Shown: piece after piece, positions 8,686 through 16,299 of the stretch
How the letters are laid out: the number at the start of each line of letters is the position of its first letter
Position numbering within the stretch: the first letter of the stretch is position 1
Virus record (IMG/VR): IMGVR_UViG_3300048838_000051
Coordinates: 1 to 29,264 of that record
Reading direction: 5' to 3' (one strand)
Source: a virus
DNA length: 29,264 nt
Position numbers and translations under genes: made by a program
Notes under the pieces: generated by a model
Told to the model about the DNA's origin: nothing
What the model saw: the letters and a program-made list of their open reading frames with translations, nothing else
Database searches by the model: none

Positions 8686-9711
8686 ATGGACGCTAACAGT
8701 CTTGTACTAGGAGGTCCCGAGGGTCTCGTTGGTATGGCCGATCGTCTCGGCCGTACTGAGTTTGATCGTCGTAAGAAATCTGAAGCTGATTTGATGGAGC
8801 TGATGGAACGAGTTGCCAGAGAACGGGAAGAAGCTCGTCTAAAAGCCGAGATGCATCCGCTGGAAATGGAAGCCAAGAAAGCTCAGACCAAGGAATCTCA
8901 GGTCCGTGCTCAGAAAGGAGAGCATGACCTGTCTCTGGATCAGATCTATGGCGCTCGCCAACGAGAAGCCAATATAGACCAAACCACATCGTCTACCGCA
9001 TCTAACCGACAAAGCCTGATCAAGAAACAGGGTGACGACTTTTTGGATGCAGTGGGTCGAATTGTGAACTCTGGTCAGGTTATGACTCCAGAACAGATCC
9101 GTGCTACTGCTGCTCAATTCCAGCTACCGCCTAACCATCCGCTTGTGCTGGCTTTGGAACAACTAGATCCTGCGATGCAGAAAAAGGCAATCGGGGGAAT
9201 GCAGGTTGGCGGTACTTCCAACATGGAGCAACGTAGTCGTGAAGAAGCCATAGCTAACAGACAGATGGCTGTCGAGAATGAACGCACTAAACGTGCTATG
9301 GCTATTGCTCAAGCTCGTGAGGCTGGTCGTATGGCCGCCGCTGCATCCAAGGGAGCTGCAGATCCTAAATCAATCCCTGCCAAACTCATTCAACTGAAGC
9401 AACGGTATGACGCAGCTACAGACGATGTTGAAAAATCGCGTATCGCTGGTGAATTTGAGATGTGGCAGCAGATCTGGCAAGAGAGCCGTGTCCAGACACA
9501 ACCTGGCATGGGCGTTACTTTGGGCGCTGATGGAAAACCTGTCATTAGTCCCGCTAGGACACCTCAACAAGTCCCGATTAATCGCAATGGACCACAGCAT
9601 TCGCTGACTCCAATGGTTCCTCAACCAGAATACGCAACAAATCCACAAACCGGAGACCGCCTTGTCTCCAGAGATGGCGGCAAAACGTGGTCTCCAGCAC
9701 CGGCCCGATAA
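8686..9711 (+). CDS. Candidate internal virion protein, coiled-coil rich
   Basis: This 341-residue protein starts at ATG 8686 behind a clear AAGGAG ribosome site with a 5-nt spacer. Residues about 22-90 are a highly charged helix with heptad character (ADLMELMERVAREREEARLK), and a second charged, Ala-rich helix covers about 180-225. The C-terminal 70 residues are Pro/Gln-rich and look disordered, ending in a D-G-G-K-T-W-S-P segment. The gene abuts the giant 1820-residue gene. The likely role is an internal or ejected protein acting with its neighbours. No family recognised. Confidence 0.6.
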   Translation: MDANSLVLGGPEGLVGMADRLGRTEFDRRKKSEADLMELMERVAREREEARLKAEMHPLEMEAKKAQTKESQVRAQKGEHDLSLDQIYGARQREANIDQTTSSTASNRQSLIKKQGDDFLDAVGRIVNSGQVMTPEQIRATAAQFQLPPNHPLVLALEQLDPAMQKKAIGGMQVGGTSNMEQRSREEAIANRQMAVENERTKRAMAIAQAREAGRMAAAASKGAADPKSIPAKLIQLKQRYDAATDDVEKSRIAGEFEMWQQIWQESRVQTQPGMGVTLGADGKPVISPARTPQQVPINRNGPQHSLTPMVPQPEYATNPQTGDRLVSRDGGKTWSPAPAR

Positions 9712-12700
9712 ATGACTCTTCCTCCCGGCTTTCAACTAGAACAGCCAGAACAGACCCCGGGCAGCAATCTTCCCCCGGGGTTTGTTCTAGAAGCTGATTT
9801 ATCTCGTAATCTGCCTCCGGGCTTTGTGCTCGAAGAGCAGGCTGCTCCAAAGCAGGGTTTTGCCCAGATAGGTTCTGAACTGATGGAAGGTTGGCGGAAC
9901 ATGAAAACCGCTGGCCATGGTACTGAATTCAATCGCTCCATGCAACAAGCGATGGAGCTTGAGAATCAAGCCAGAGTAGCCAAATACTCAGACGATCCTA
10001 CTGCAAAAGATACTGCTGACACCATGCTGCAATTGGCGCGGCAGGATGCTGCTCGTTCTGCAGCACAGATCAAAGGTATTCAACAAGACAGCATGGCGAA
10101 CTATACGGCTCGCCCTGTCATTACAAAGATCAACAAAGCTGAGTCGTTGGGGGAAGCATGGAATGCTTTCCTGACTGATCCTATGGGCGCTGTTGTTGGT
10201 GCTACAGCTACCTCTGCTGTGCAAATGGCTCCGATGATTGCTGCAGCTGCGCTTGGCGGGCCCGTGCTTGGTATCGTAGGTATGGGTTTGACTTCTATGG
10301 GGCAGGAGTTCGGACAAGAGTTTGCCAGCTTCGCTGCTGAACACAACATCCCTCCGGAGAAATACGTAGAGTTCTACTCCAATCCGGAGAACCTGAAAGC
10401 TGCTACTAATCGTGCTTACAAGCGCGGTATTGCTATTGGGCTGTTTGATGCTGCCTCTGGTGGTATTGCAGGAAAGACTATTGCTCCGTTTGCAAAGACG
10501 GCAGCAGGGAAAGTGATTGCTAACATGGCTACTCAGCTGCCGATTCAAGCAGCTATGGGAGCTGCTGGTGAAGGTGCTGCTCAACTGGCTACAGATGGCA
10601 AGCTTACGGCTGGTCCGATGTTTTTGGAGGCTCTTGGTGAGCTAGGCACTGGACCGGTTGAAGTCTTGTCACTGAATTCCCAGATCAAGGAAGCCAAAGC
10701 AGTGGAACAGACCGCTGGCGGACTTGAGGCTGCAGACGCCATTCTGGCTGAAGCTGATGCTCGCAAAGAAGAGGCCAAGATGCTGCGTGCTTCCAGAGCA
10801 CAAGCCAGAGCTGCCGCAGAAGGTCGTAACATCATTGGCCAGCAGTTTGGTGGCCGTGCTGCGGTGGTGGATGATACTCCTGCAGAGTGGGGAGACAAGA
10901 TAGGCCGTACCAGACTTACTCTGGAAGGTGATCCATTGCCTGAAGAAATCCCGCAACCTACGGAAGAGTTTCTTCGTGTGCGTGCGAAGGAGAAAGGGAA
11001 GCAGGGTCGTCTGATCCAGTATCAGGAAGAGTTCAAGACCGGTGGCGAAGCTTTCCGGCAATCTCCTGACATCCCTAATCAGAACAGCAACGTCATTCCT
11101 CCTGAAGGAATGGAAGACTATCCCTCGTTGTGGGACTACGATCCTACCGCAAATGCGGATGTCGATGTCAAGAAAGATGTGTTCCAGATTGATGTCGGTA
11201 AAGATGAGGATTTGGATGCTGCTTGGGTACCTGCTGGATCTAATCTTACCTACATAGATGCGGATGGTAAGCCTCGTCTAGGAAAAGTGGTTCAAAGAAA
11301 CAAATCCATGGACGACAAGACTAAGCCCTATAAGTATTGGATACAGGGTTACAAACGTCCGGGAGAAACTGAACTCCCGGTGCCGATGTTGCTGGATGAA
11401 AGCGACATAGACAGCCTGATGGTGAACGTTGGATCTAGTGATCCTGCTTTTGACACACGTACTCCTTTGTATGATGTTGGTGCAGTTCTGAAGTACATAG
11501 ATCAACTTCTAAAGCAGCGCATCATTACAGCAGAACAGAGTCTTGGACTGTATGAAGGCTTGTTGCATTTTCCTCGTTGGCAGAGCAACGACAAAGGTGG
11601 GTGGATTTCCATCCCCGGAGAAATGATTGATCCTGCAACAAAACAGGTCAACATTCAAAACACTCTGGCATGGATTGTAGGCGATCCGAAAGTCAGAGAA
11701 AAACGTCCGGATCTGGTACAGCTGGCTTTGCACCTGCTGCCCAAAGTCAATGAATCTCTTGCAGCGCGGGTTGTGCCGGACTCTACACAAGATGGCCCAG
11801 CCACAGCTCACTATCGTTCTGTCGAGCATCAGATGGAATTTAATCTGTCCTCGAATAGTGCATTCACTGTAGGAACATTTTTACACGAGCTTGTGCATGC
11901 TCTCACAGTTCGAGAGCTGAGCAGGTACTTGGCTGTGTATCCGGGGTTTGTGCGATATAATGCCAGCTGGACCAAAGAGACTGTACCCCCAGCGATCAAA
12001 GAGATTGTCGAGATCTATTCGGATTACGTCAGGGGACAGAAAGAAGGTTTTGTTGCGGACAGTAAGTACAAACTGACTCCCGGTGGAGTACCTGTCTATG
12101 GTACAACCGATGTGTTTGAATTCGTGTCCGAGATTCTCACGAACCGTGAGTTTCAGAATATCTTTGCTCGTGAGACTCGTTACAAAGATCGTCCTAAAAA
12201 GGGTTTCACAAAGTTGGTTACTCGACTTTGGGAAGCCGTAGCAAAGGTACTTGGTTTTGAGAGTCCCGAGGCAGGTGAATGGCTACAGCATACCATGAAC
12301 ACTGCTACGGAGGTTATCGAACTCCAGACGAAAGCAGAGAAGGAAAATCCTGTCCAGTTGATGACTGATCTCAAGAGGTTGTGGCCGTTGGTTAATTGGG
12401 CCGATCGCTACAATCAGGTAGGGACAGGGGTCTGGTCCATGGCTATTGATGTCTCCAAGGCGAACAACCAGATTGCTGCCAGCGGGGCTGATCCGTTCAC
12501 CAAAACTCCGATTGGTCAAGTATTGGAGTTGATTCCTCCTGATCCGGACCCCGACAATCCTTCTGACATCCGAGAGATCGCCAAAGACGTTGATGGCGCT
12601 TCGTGGGTCAATGGATACCCGGGTGCTCTACAAGCCGCAGAAATCAGGCAATCCAAACTGATCAAGGCAGTCTATCGTTTGATGGACAATGCCAAGAAGC

Positions 12701-15174
12701 GGGCTGCTCGTTGGGACCGGGAATATGTCAAACCTCTGGAACACGAGTGGGTGAAGATCCTGCGCAATCCTGAACAGACAAAGCTTATGCATGGCGTGTT
12801 CATGAGGGAACTGAAAGCTCGTCGTAAGTTCACTCCAGAGGAGCTGGCTCGTATCCTGCCTCCGAAACTGCTGCAGCCGTACAATGATTTTCGGGCTACT
12901 CTGGACGAAGCCATGACGCTGCAGAATCAGGCTTTGGTAGATATGGGGCTCAAGGAAGTCACTCCCATGGAAGCCTATGCGGCTTCTAGGTGGAATGGTC
13001 CATGGCGCTCGATCATCAGGGACGAGAAAGGCAAGGTGGTCTGGGCTGTAGCCGAGAGCACTAAACCGGCTGCTGAAAAAGCAGTCCGGTGGATTCTTGC
13101 CCAGAATCCGGCACTGGTGGCGGAGAAGGTCAACTACAAATCCTCACGTACCAACGACAGTACTTTGGAAGCTGGTTACAGGGAGATGCTGGCCCTCTTG
13201 GATCAGGAAGATCCCAACACTCAGATCATCCAGAATGCTTGGATTCAAGCCATCACTGGGGAAACTGAGAACGTGCTTGGACAAGAGAAGCACTTTGAAC
13301 GCAAGTACGGAGCGCGTGGCTTTGCTGGTGACCGGCCGTGGGCCAACAGCCATCAGGACCGCCGTGCCATGTTTGAAGAGCAGTTCAAGTATCTGAAAGG
13401 GGCTTCCCAGTGGGCGCATATGCAGGTTCCTGTTACCAAAGCCAAGAAACTGGTAAACCATCCGGATCTGCAGCACCTGCCGAACAACATCCAGTACGCC
13501 AAGGAGTACGTCCGTAACCATCTGGGCTTCGGGACAACTGAGACCATGAACCGGTTGGAGAACTCCCTTGCTGAGTTCTTCGGACAATCCAAGTACTTCC
13601 CCGGCGGGACCGGAGAAACTGCTCTAGGCATGGTCAAGAGTCTGTTCTACCTGACTGCCCTTGGCTGGAGTATTCCCTACACGTTCTATGCCTTGCTGCA
13701 GCCTTTGCTCAGTGCCGGCAGACACGCTAGGCTGACTAGTGAAGGTCATACGCACAACATCGGCAAGACGTTTGCCGGAGCGGTGTATGACGGGGCTCTT
13801 TTCTTCCTGTACCATGCCATCAAGCGTGGAGTGGTGGACAAGATCACTGATCCTGATCTGGCGAAGCTGGACAACATCCGCAATGCTATGACAGAGACCG
13901 GTCAACGGGCTCTGGAGTATCTGGATGTCAATGGCGTGATCGACATCAACCCGCTGTCCGATATCAATGACCTGAAGATTCCTCAGTCCTTGCACACGGC
14001 TAGGCAGTACGCTGGCTATCTGATGCTGGCGGCAGAACAGGTCTCTCGGGCTATGGCCTTCATGAGCTTTGCTCACCACTATAACCAGAGTCCACAGCCT
14101 AATATTGGCTGGGGGGATGTGATGATGTGGGCAGAGGATGCCACCAAGGACACGATGGTTGATTACCGACCTACAGAACGTGCCATGGTGTTCCAGAAGC
14201 TTGGCCTGTCCGGCAATGCTCTTAGCACCCTGAACACCTTCAAGTTGAACTGGATGGCCCAAGTCTGGAAATACGGCAAGATGGGCTTCAAGCAGGGCAA
14301 CTGGAGACCGTTCATCATGCAGATGGGCATGTATTTGACCCTTTCTGGTGCTCTAGGTGTCATCTCTATGGATGATGCTGACGACCTGTGGGAAAACTTC
14401 AAGGAACTCCTGCCGGATGAGCAATGGAATGAGGTCAAGGACTTCTCTCCCAAGATGTGGGCAATGAAAAACATGAATGACTGGATGGCATGGGGTCCTA
14501 TTGGAGTTCTGTCAGGCACTAACGTGCCTACTAGAGGCTCTCTGGGAGATGTTATTCCGGTGTTTCCGTTTGAGTCCACTCTTGGTGAATCTGTCAGCAG
14601 CCTGTTCCCGTTTGCCGGCTATGCTGGAGATATGGCTAAAGGCACCGTGGCTCTTGGTAAGCAGCTTGTTGGGAAAGGATCTCCTGACGAGAACAAAGCA
14701 GACATCTACCGAGGTCTGCCCACTGCCCTGAAAGGGCCGTTTGATGTTGCATTCCTGCAGGACCAGAATCTTGCCGTGAGTACGGCAGATCCGAGCCTCG
14801 GTGTGTACGAACGTACCACCGGGGAGACCATTGCACGCCTGCTTGGTGTCAGAAGCATCAAGGAGGCCGAATTCATGGAGGGCCGCCGTAGAAAAGACGA
14901 CATTGACACCAAACTGGAGAATCGCCAGAAAAAAGCAAGCCAGAGGTTCGTGGAGTTTGCCCTCAAGGGAGACAACCGTGCCGGAGAAGAACTTGAGAAG
15001 TTTGTCCTGCTAGGAGGTGATCCAAAAAATCTCGTGTCCAGCGCCCGGCTGACTCGCGCTGCGATACGGAGGTACACGGATTATGCCACGCAGCAAATGA
15101 TTAAGGCTAAGCCCGGCCACCGTGCTGGTTGGGAAAATCTAATCCGGTACTTCGAGTACTACTCAGCCGAATAG
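9712..15174 (+). CDS. Giant 1820-residue internal virion/polyvalent protein with HExxH motif
   Basis: The ATG directly follows the previous TAA. The N-terminus has three copies of LPPGFxLE (residues 3-10, 20-27, 34-41). Residues about 158-195 are hydrophobic and Ala/Gly-rich. A zincin motif HELVH lies at 725-729, and a VFEFVSE segment at 802-807 offers Glu803 or Glu807 as third zinc ligand. Further hydrophobic segments lie at about 1311-1333 and 1534-1556; the last 100 residues are charged and helical. Giant proteins mixing metallopeptidase and membrane-active parts are known in phages as ejected internal or 'polyvalent' proteins. Inference: it enters the host with the DNA, and the protease part may act on peptidoglycan-linked or host proteins. 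The late position next to the lysis genes fits a virion protein. Confidence 0.7.
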   Translation: MTLPPGFQLEQPEQTPGSNLPPGFVLEADLSRNLPPGFVLEEQAAPKQGFAQIGSELMEGWRNMKTAGHGTEFNRSMQQAMELENQARVAKYSDDPTAKDTADTMLQLARQDAARSAAQIKGIQQDSMANYTARPVITKINKAESLGEAWNAFLTDPMGAVVGATATSAVQMAPMIAAAALGGPVLGIVGMGLTSMGQEFGQEFASFAAEHNIPPEKYVEFYSNPENLKAATNRAYKRGIAIGLFDAASGGIAGKTIAPFAKTAAGKVIANMATQLPIQAAMGAAGEGAAQLATDGKLTAGPMFLEALGELGTGPVEVLSLNSQIKEAKAVEQTAGGLEAADAILAEADARKEEAKMLRASRAQARAAAEGRNIIGQQFGGRAAVVDDTPAEWGDKIGRTRLTLEGDPLPEEIPQPTEEFLRVRAKEKGKQGRLIQYQEEFKTGGEAFRQSPDIPNQNSNVIPPEGMEDYPSLWDYDPTANADVDVKKDVFQIDVGKDEDLDAAWVPAGSNLTYIDADGKPRLGKVVQRNKSMDDKTKPYKYWIQGYKRPGETELPVPMLLDESDIDSLMVNVGSSDPAFDTRTPLYDVGAVLKYIDQLLKQRIITAEQSLGLYEGLLHFPRWQSNDKGGWISIPGEMIDPATKQVNIQNTLAWIVGDPKVREKRPDLVQLALHLLPKVNESLAARVVPDSTQDGPATAHYRSVEHQMEFNLSSNSAFTVGTFLHELVHALTVRELSRYLAVYPGFVRYNASWTKETVPPAIKEIVEIYSDYVRGQKEGFVADSKYKLTPGGVPVYGTTDVFEFVSEILTNREFQNIFARETRYKDRPKKGFTKLVTRLWEAVAKVLGFESPEAGEWLQHTMNTATEVIELQTKAEKENPVQLMTDLKRLWPLVNWADRYNQVGTGVWSMAIDVSKANNQIAASGADPFTKTPIGQVLELIPPDPDPDNPSDIREIAKDVDGASWVNGYPGALQAAEIRQSKLIKAVYRLMDNAKKRAARWDREYVKPLEHEWVKILRNPEQTKLMHGVFMRELKARRKFTPEELARILPPKLLQPYNDFRATLDEAMTLQNQALVDMGLKEVTPMEAYAASRWNGPWRSIIRDEKGKVVWAVAESTKPAAEKAVRWILAQNPALVAEKVNYKSSRTNDSTLEAGYREMLALLDQEDPNTQIIQNAWIQAITGETENVLGQEKHFERKYGARGFAGDRPWANSHQDRRAMFEEQFKYLKGASQWAHMQVPVTKAKKLVNHPDLQHLPNNIQYAKEYVRNHLGFGTTETMNRLENSLAEFFGQSKYFPGGTGETALGMVKSLFYLTALGWSIPYTFYALLQPLLSAGRHARLTSEGHTHNIGKTFAGAVYDGALFFLYHAIKRGVVDKITDPDLAKLDNIRNAMTETGQRALEYLDVNGVIDINPLSDINDLKIPQSLHTARQYAGYLMLAAEQVSRAMAFMSFAHHYNQSPQPNIGWGDVMMWAEDATKDTMVDYRPTERAMVFQKLGLSGNALSTLNTFKLNWMAQVWKYGKMGFKQGNWRPFIMQMGMYLTLSGALGVISMDDADDLWENFKELLPDEQWNEVKDFSPKMWAMKNMNDWMAWGPIGVLSGTNVPTRGSLGDVIPVFPFESTLGESVSSLFPFAGYAGDMAKGTVALGKQLVGKGSPDENKADIYRGLPTALKGPFDVAFLQDQNLAVSTADPSLGVYERTTGETIARLLGVRSIKEAEFMEGRRRKDDIDTKLENRQKKASQRFVEFALKGDNRAGEELEKFVLLGGDPKNLVSSARLTRAAIRRYTDYATQQMIKAKPGHRAGWENLIRYFEYYSAE
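9718..9834 (+). repeat. Three LPPGFxLE coding repeats
   Basis: The start of the giant protein contains LPPGFQLE, LPPGFVLE and LPPGFVLE at 9718-9741, 9769-9792 and 9811-9834, with spacings of 17 and 14 residues. The linkers differ, so the short motif itself is conserved. It may be a binding tag or sorting signal for capsid loading. Confidence 0.75.
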
Positions 15175-15184
15175 AGGTGGGCGC

Positions 15185-15514
15185 ATGAGTCTACGCCAAG
15201 AACAATCAGCGTTTGCACGAGATGTCGTGCGCCTCCTCACCTATGCTTCTGCATTGGGTTACGAGTATACGTTTGGGGAGGCAGAGCGCACGAAGGAGAT
15301 GCAGGAGATCTACATCAAGACTGGAAAATCCCACACCTACAACTCCAATCACCTGCGGCGCTGTGCTGTTGATCTATTCTTTTTCAAGGATGGAGAATTG
15401 ACGTACAACGTACCAGAGCTCGGAAAATTCTGGGAGGAGATAGACCCCAAGAACTCTTGGGGAGGTAACTGGAAGTCATTTAAGGATGCTCCTCACTTTG
15501 AGAGGCGTCCGTGA
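15185..15514 (+). CDS. M15-family peptidoglycan peptidase (endolysin)
   Basis: This 109-residue protein has the layout of VanY/T5-endolysin-type L-alanyl-D-glutamate peptidases. Zinc ligands are H56 and D63 in the segment SNHLRRCAVDLFFF, and H104 in the segment DAPHFE, with D101 as the likely catalytic partner. The WGGNW motif before them is typical. It would cut the stem peptide of peptidoglycan at lysis. It is shorter than the T5 enzyme (137 residues) and has no signal peptide, so it needs a holin. GAGGTGG at 15174-15180 is the ribosome site. A holin candidate lies two genes downstream. Confidence 0.88.
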   Translation: MSLRQEQSAFARDVVRLLTYASALGYEYTFGEAERTKEMQEIYIKTGKSHTYNSNHLRRCAVDLFFFKDGELTYNVPELGKFWEEIDPKNSWGGNWKSFKDAPHFERRP

Positions 15515-15918
15515 ATATTCTCGGATCGGATGACGTAGACAAGTTCTACACCTTTGCGAGAAAGTGGCAGGATCTACTGGGGCTAGGGAGATGGAGGGTG
15601 GCTACCTCCGCAAAGCGTTCTGCGCACATGGCCGAGGTTGTGTTTGACAATGACAGCTCCAACCGCCTAGCTCGCCTACTCGTCGGCAAGCACTTTGGCA
15701 ATGCCCCAGTAGATGACGAGACTCTTGAAATGACAGCTATACACGAGATGCTGCACATCCTGCTCAAGGATTACAAACGAGCTTGTGTTGAGCAGCCCTA
15801 TGACGAGACATCACAGATGGAGAAAGAGCACGAGATAGTGAACGTCTTGGAGAAACTGCTGTACGAACTGTGGCACCAAAAACATGTTGAACTTCCTGAA
15901 GAACTTCCTAGTAATTGA
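15511..15918 (+). CDS. Small HExxH metallopeptidase-like protein
   Basis: This 135-residue protein starts at GTG 15511, overlapping the endolysin TGA (GTGA). HEMLH at residues 78-82 is a zincin motif; the acidic segment EKEHEIVNVLEKL from about residue 104 can supply a third ligand (Glu105 or Glu107). A helical N-terminus has a W-x-D-L-L-G-L motif. Such proteins occur widely in phages, usually annotated as hypothetical or putative metallopeptidase. Its place between endolysin and holin candidate suggests a part in lysis or virion release, but its substrate is unknown. Confidence 0.7.
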   Translation: MNILGSDDVDKFYTFARKWQDLLGLGRWRVATSAKRSAHMAEVVFDNDSSNRLARLLVGKHFGNAPVDDETLEMTAIHEMLHILLKDYKRACVEQPYDETSQMEKEHEIVNVLEKLLYELWHQKHVELPEELPSN

Positions 15919-16111
15919 CCAGAAGACCAAAGAACTGAGTCACACAAAGTTCTGGTCTCATGTTGGCTATGCAGCCATGACCTACACGTTCGTGTACGCC
16001 GTGATGTATGGAACCACCGTGAGCGAGTTCATCTGGGCGTTGTTTGGTTTGGTGGTGGTAGGTAACAGGACCATCCTCAAATTGTTCCAAGCCAGAACTC
16101 CAAAAGAGTAA
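15884..16111 (+). CDS. Holin candidate, two membrane segments
   Basis: This 75-residue protein has two hydrophobic segments, about 28-42 (GYAAMTYTFVYAVMY) and 47-60 (EFIWALFGLVVVGN), a charged N-terminus and a basic C-terminus (LKLFQARTPKE). Size, topology and position right after the endolysin fit a small holin that would release the signal-less endolysin. It overlaps the preceding gene by 35 nt and lacks a strong ribosome site, so coupled translation is likely. No named holin family is recognised, so the call rests on shape and context. Confidence 0.6.
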   Translation: MLNFLKNFLVIDQKTKELSHTKFWSHVGYAAMTYTFVYAVMYGTTVSEFIWALFGLVVVGNRTILKLFQARTPKE

Positions 16112-16124
16112 AAGCTACAGGCGT

Positions 16125-16158
16125 AAAAAAGGCCCCGTTTAAGGGGCCTTTTCTTTTT
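16125..16158. terminator. Bidirectional intrinsic terminator between convergent blocks
   Basis: A perfect 6-bp G+C stem (GGCCCC 16131-16136, GGGGCC 16143-16148) with a six-base loop is flanked by six A on the left and a T-rich run on the right. Read from either strand it is a hairpin followed by a U-run. It lies 14 nt after the holin stop and 10 nt before the end of the minus-strand block, so it can end both transcripts. Confidence 0.92.
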
Positions 16159-16167
16159 GGTACTTGG

Positions 16168-16299
16168 TTAGTACATGTCGTCGTCTGCTGACGAGTTTCG
16201 GAACAAGTTGATTGCCCGAACTAGGACAAACGCGACATAGCCGATAGCGACTAGCGCAAGAAACAGAAAGAATCCTTTTTGCACAAGACTAAACTCCAC
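16168..16299 (-). CDS. Small single-pass membrane protein
   Basis: The start is placed at GTG 16299 because AGGAGG (16310-16305) lies five bases upstream; an ATG at 16353 would run 65 nt inside the reductase gene and has no comparable site. The resulting 43-residue protein has one long hydrophobic helix (GFFLFLALVAIGYVAFVLV) followed by a short acidic tail ending DDDMY. It is the last gene of the minus-strand block, overlapping the reductase by 11 nt. The function is unknown; candidates are an antiholin, a membrane tether, or a superinfection factor. Confidence 0.7.
   Translation of the reverse strand: MEFSLVQKGFFLFLALVAIGYVAFVLVRAINLFRNSSADDDMY

Noticed and set aside
13624-14262. 212-residue minus-strand frame inside the giant gene
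   Set aside because: It lies wholly antisense to the 1820-residue frame and has no coherent domain pattern; several other long antisense frames in the same gene are shadows as well.
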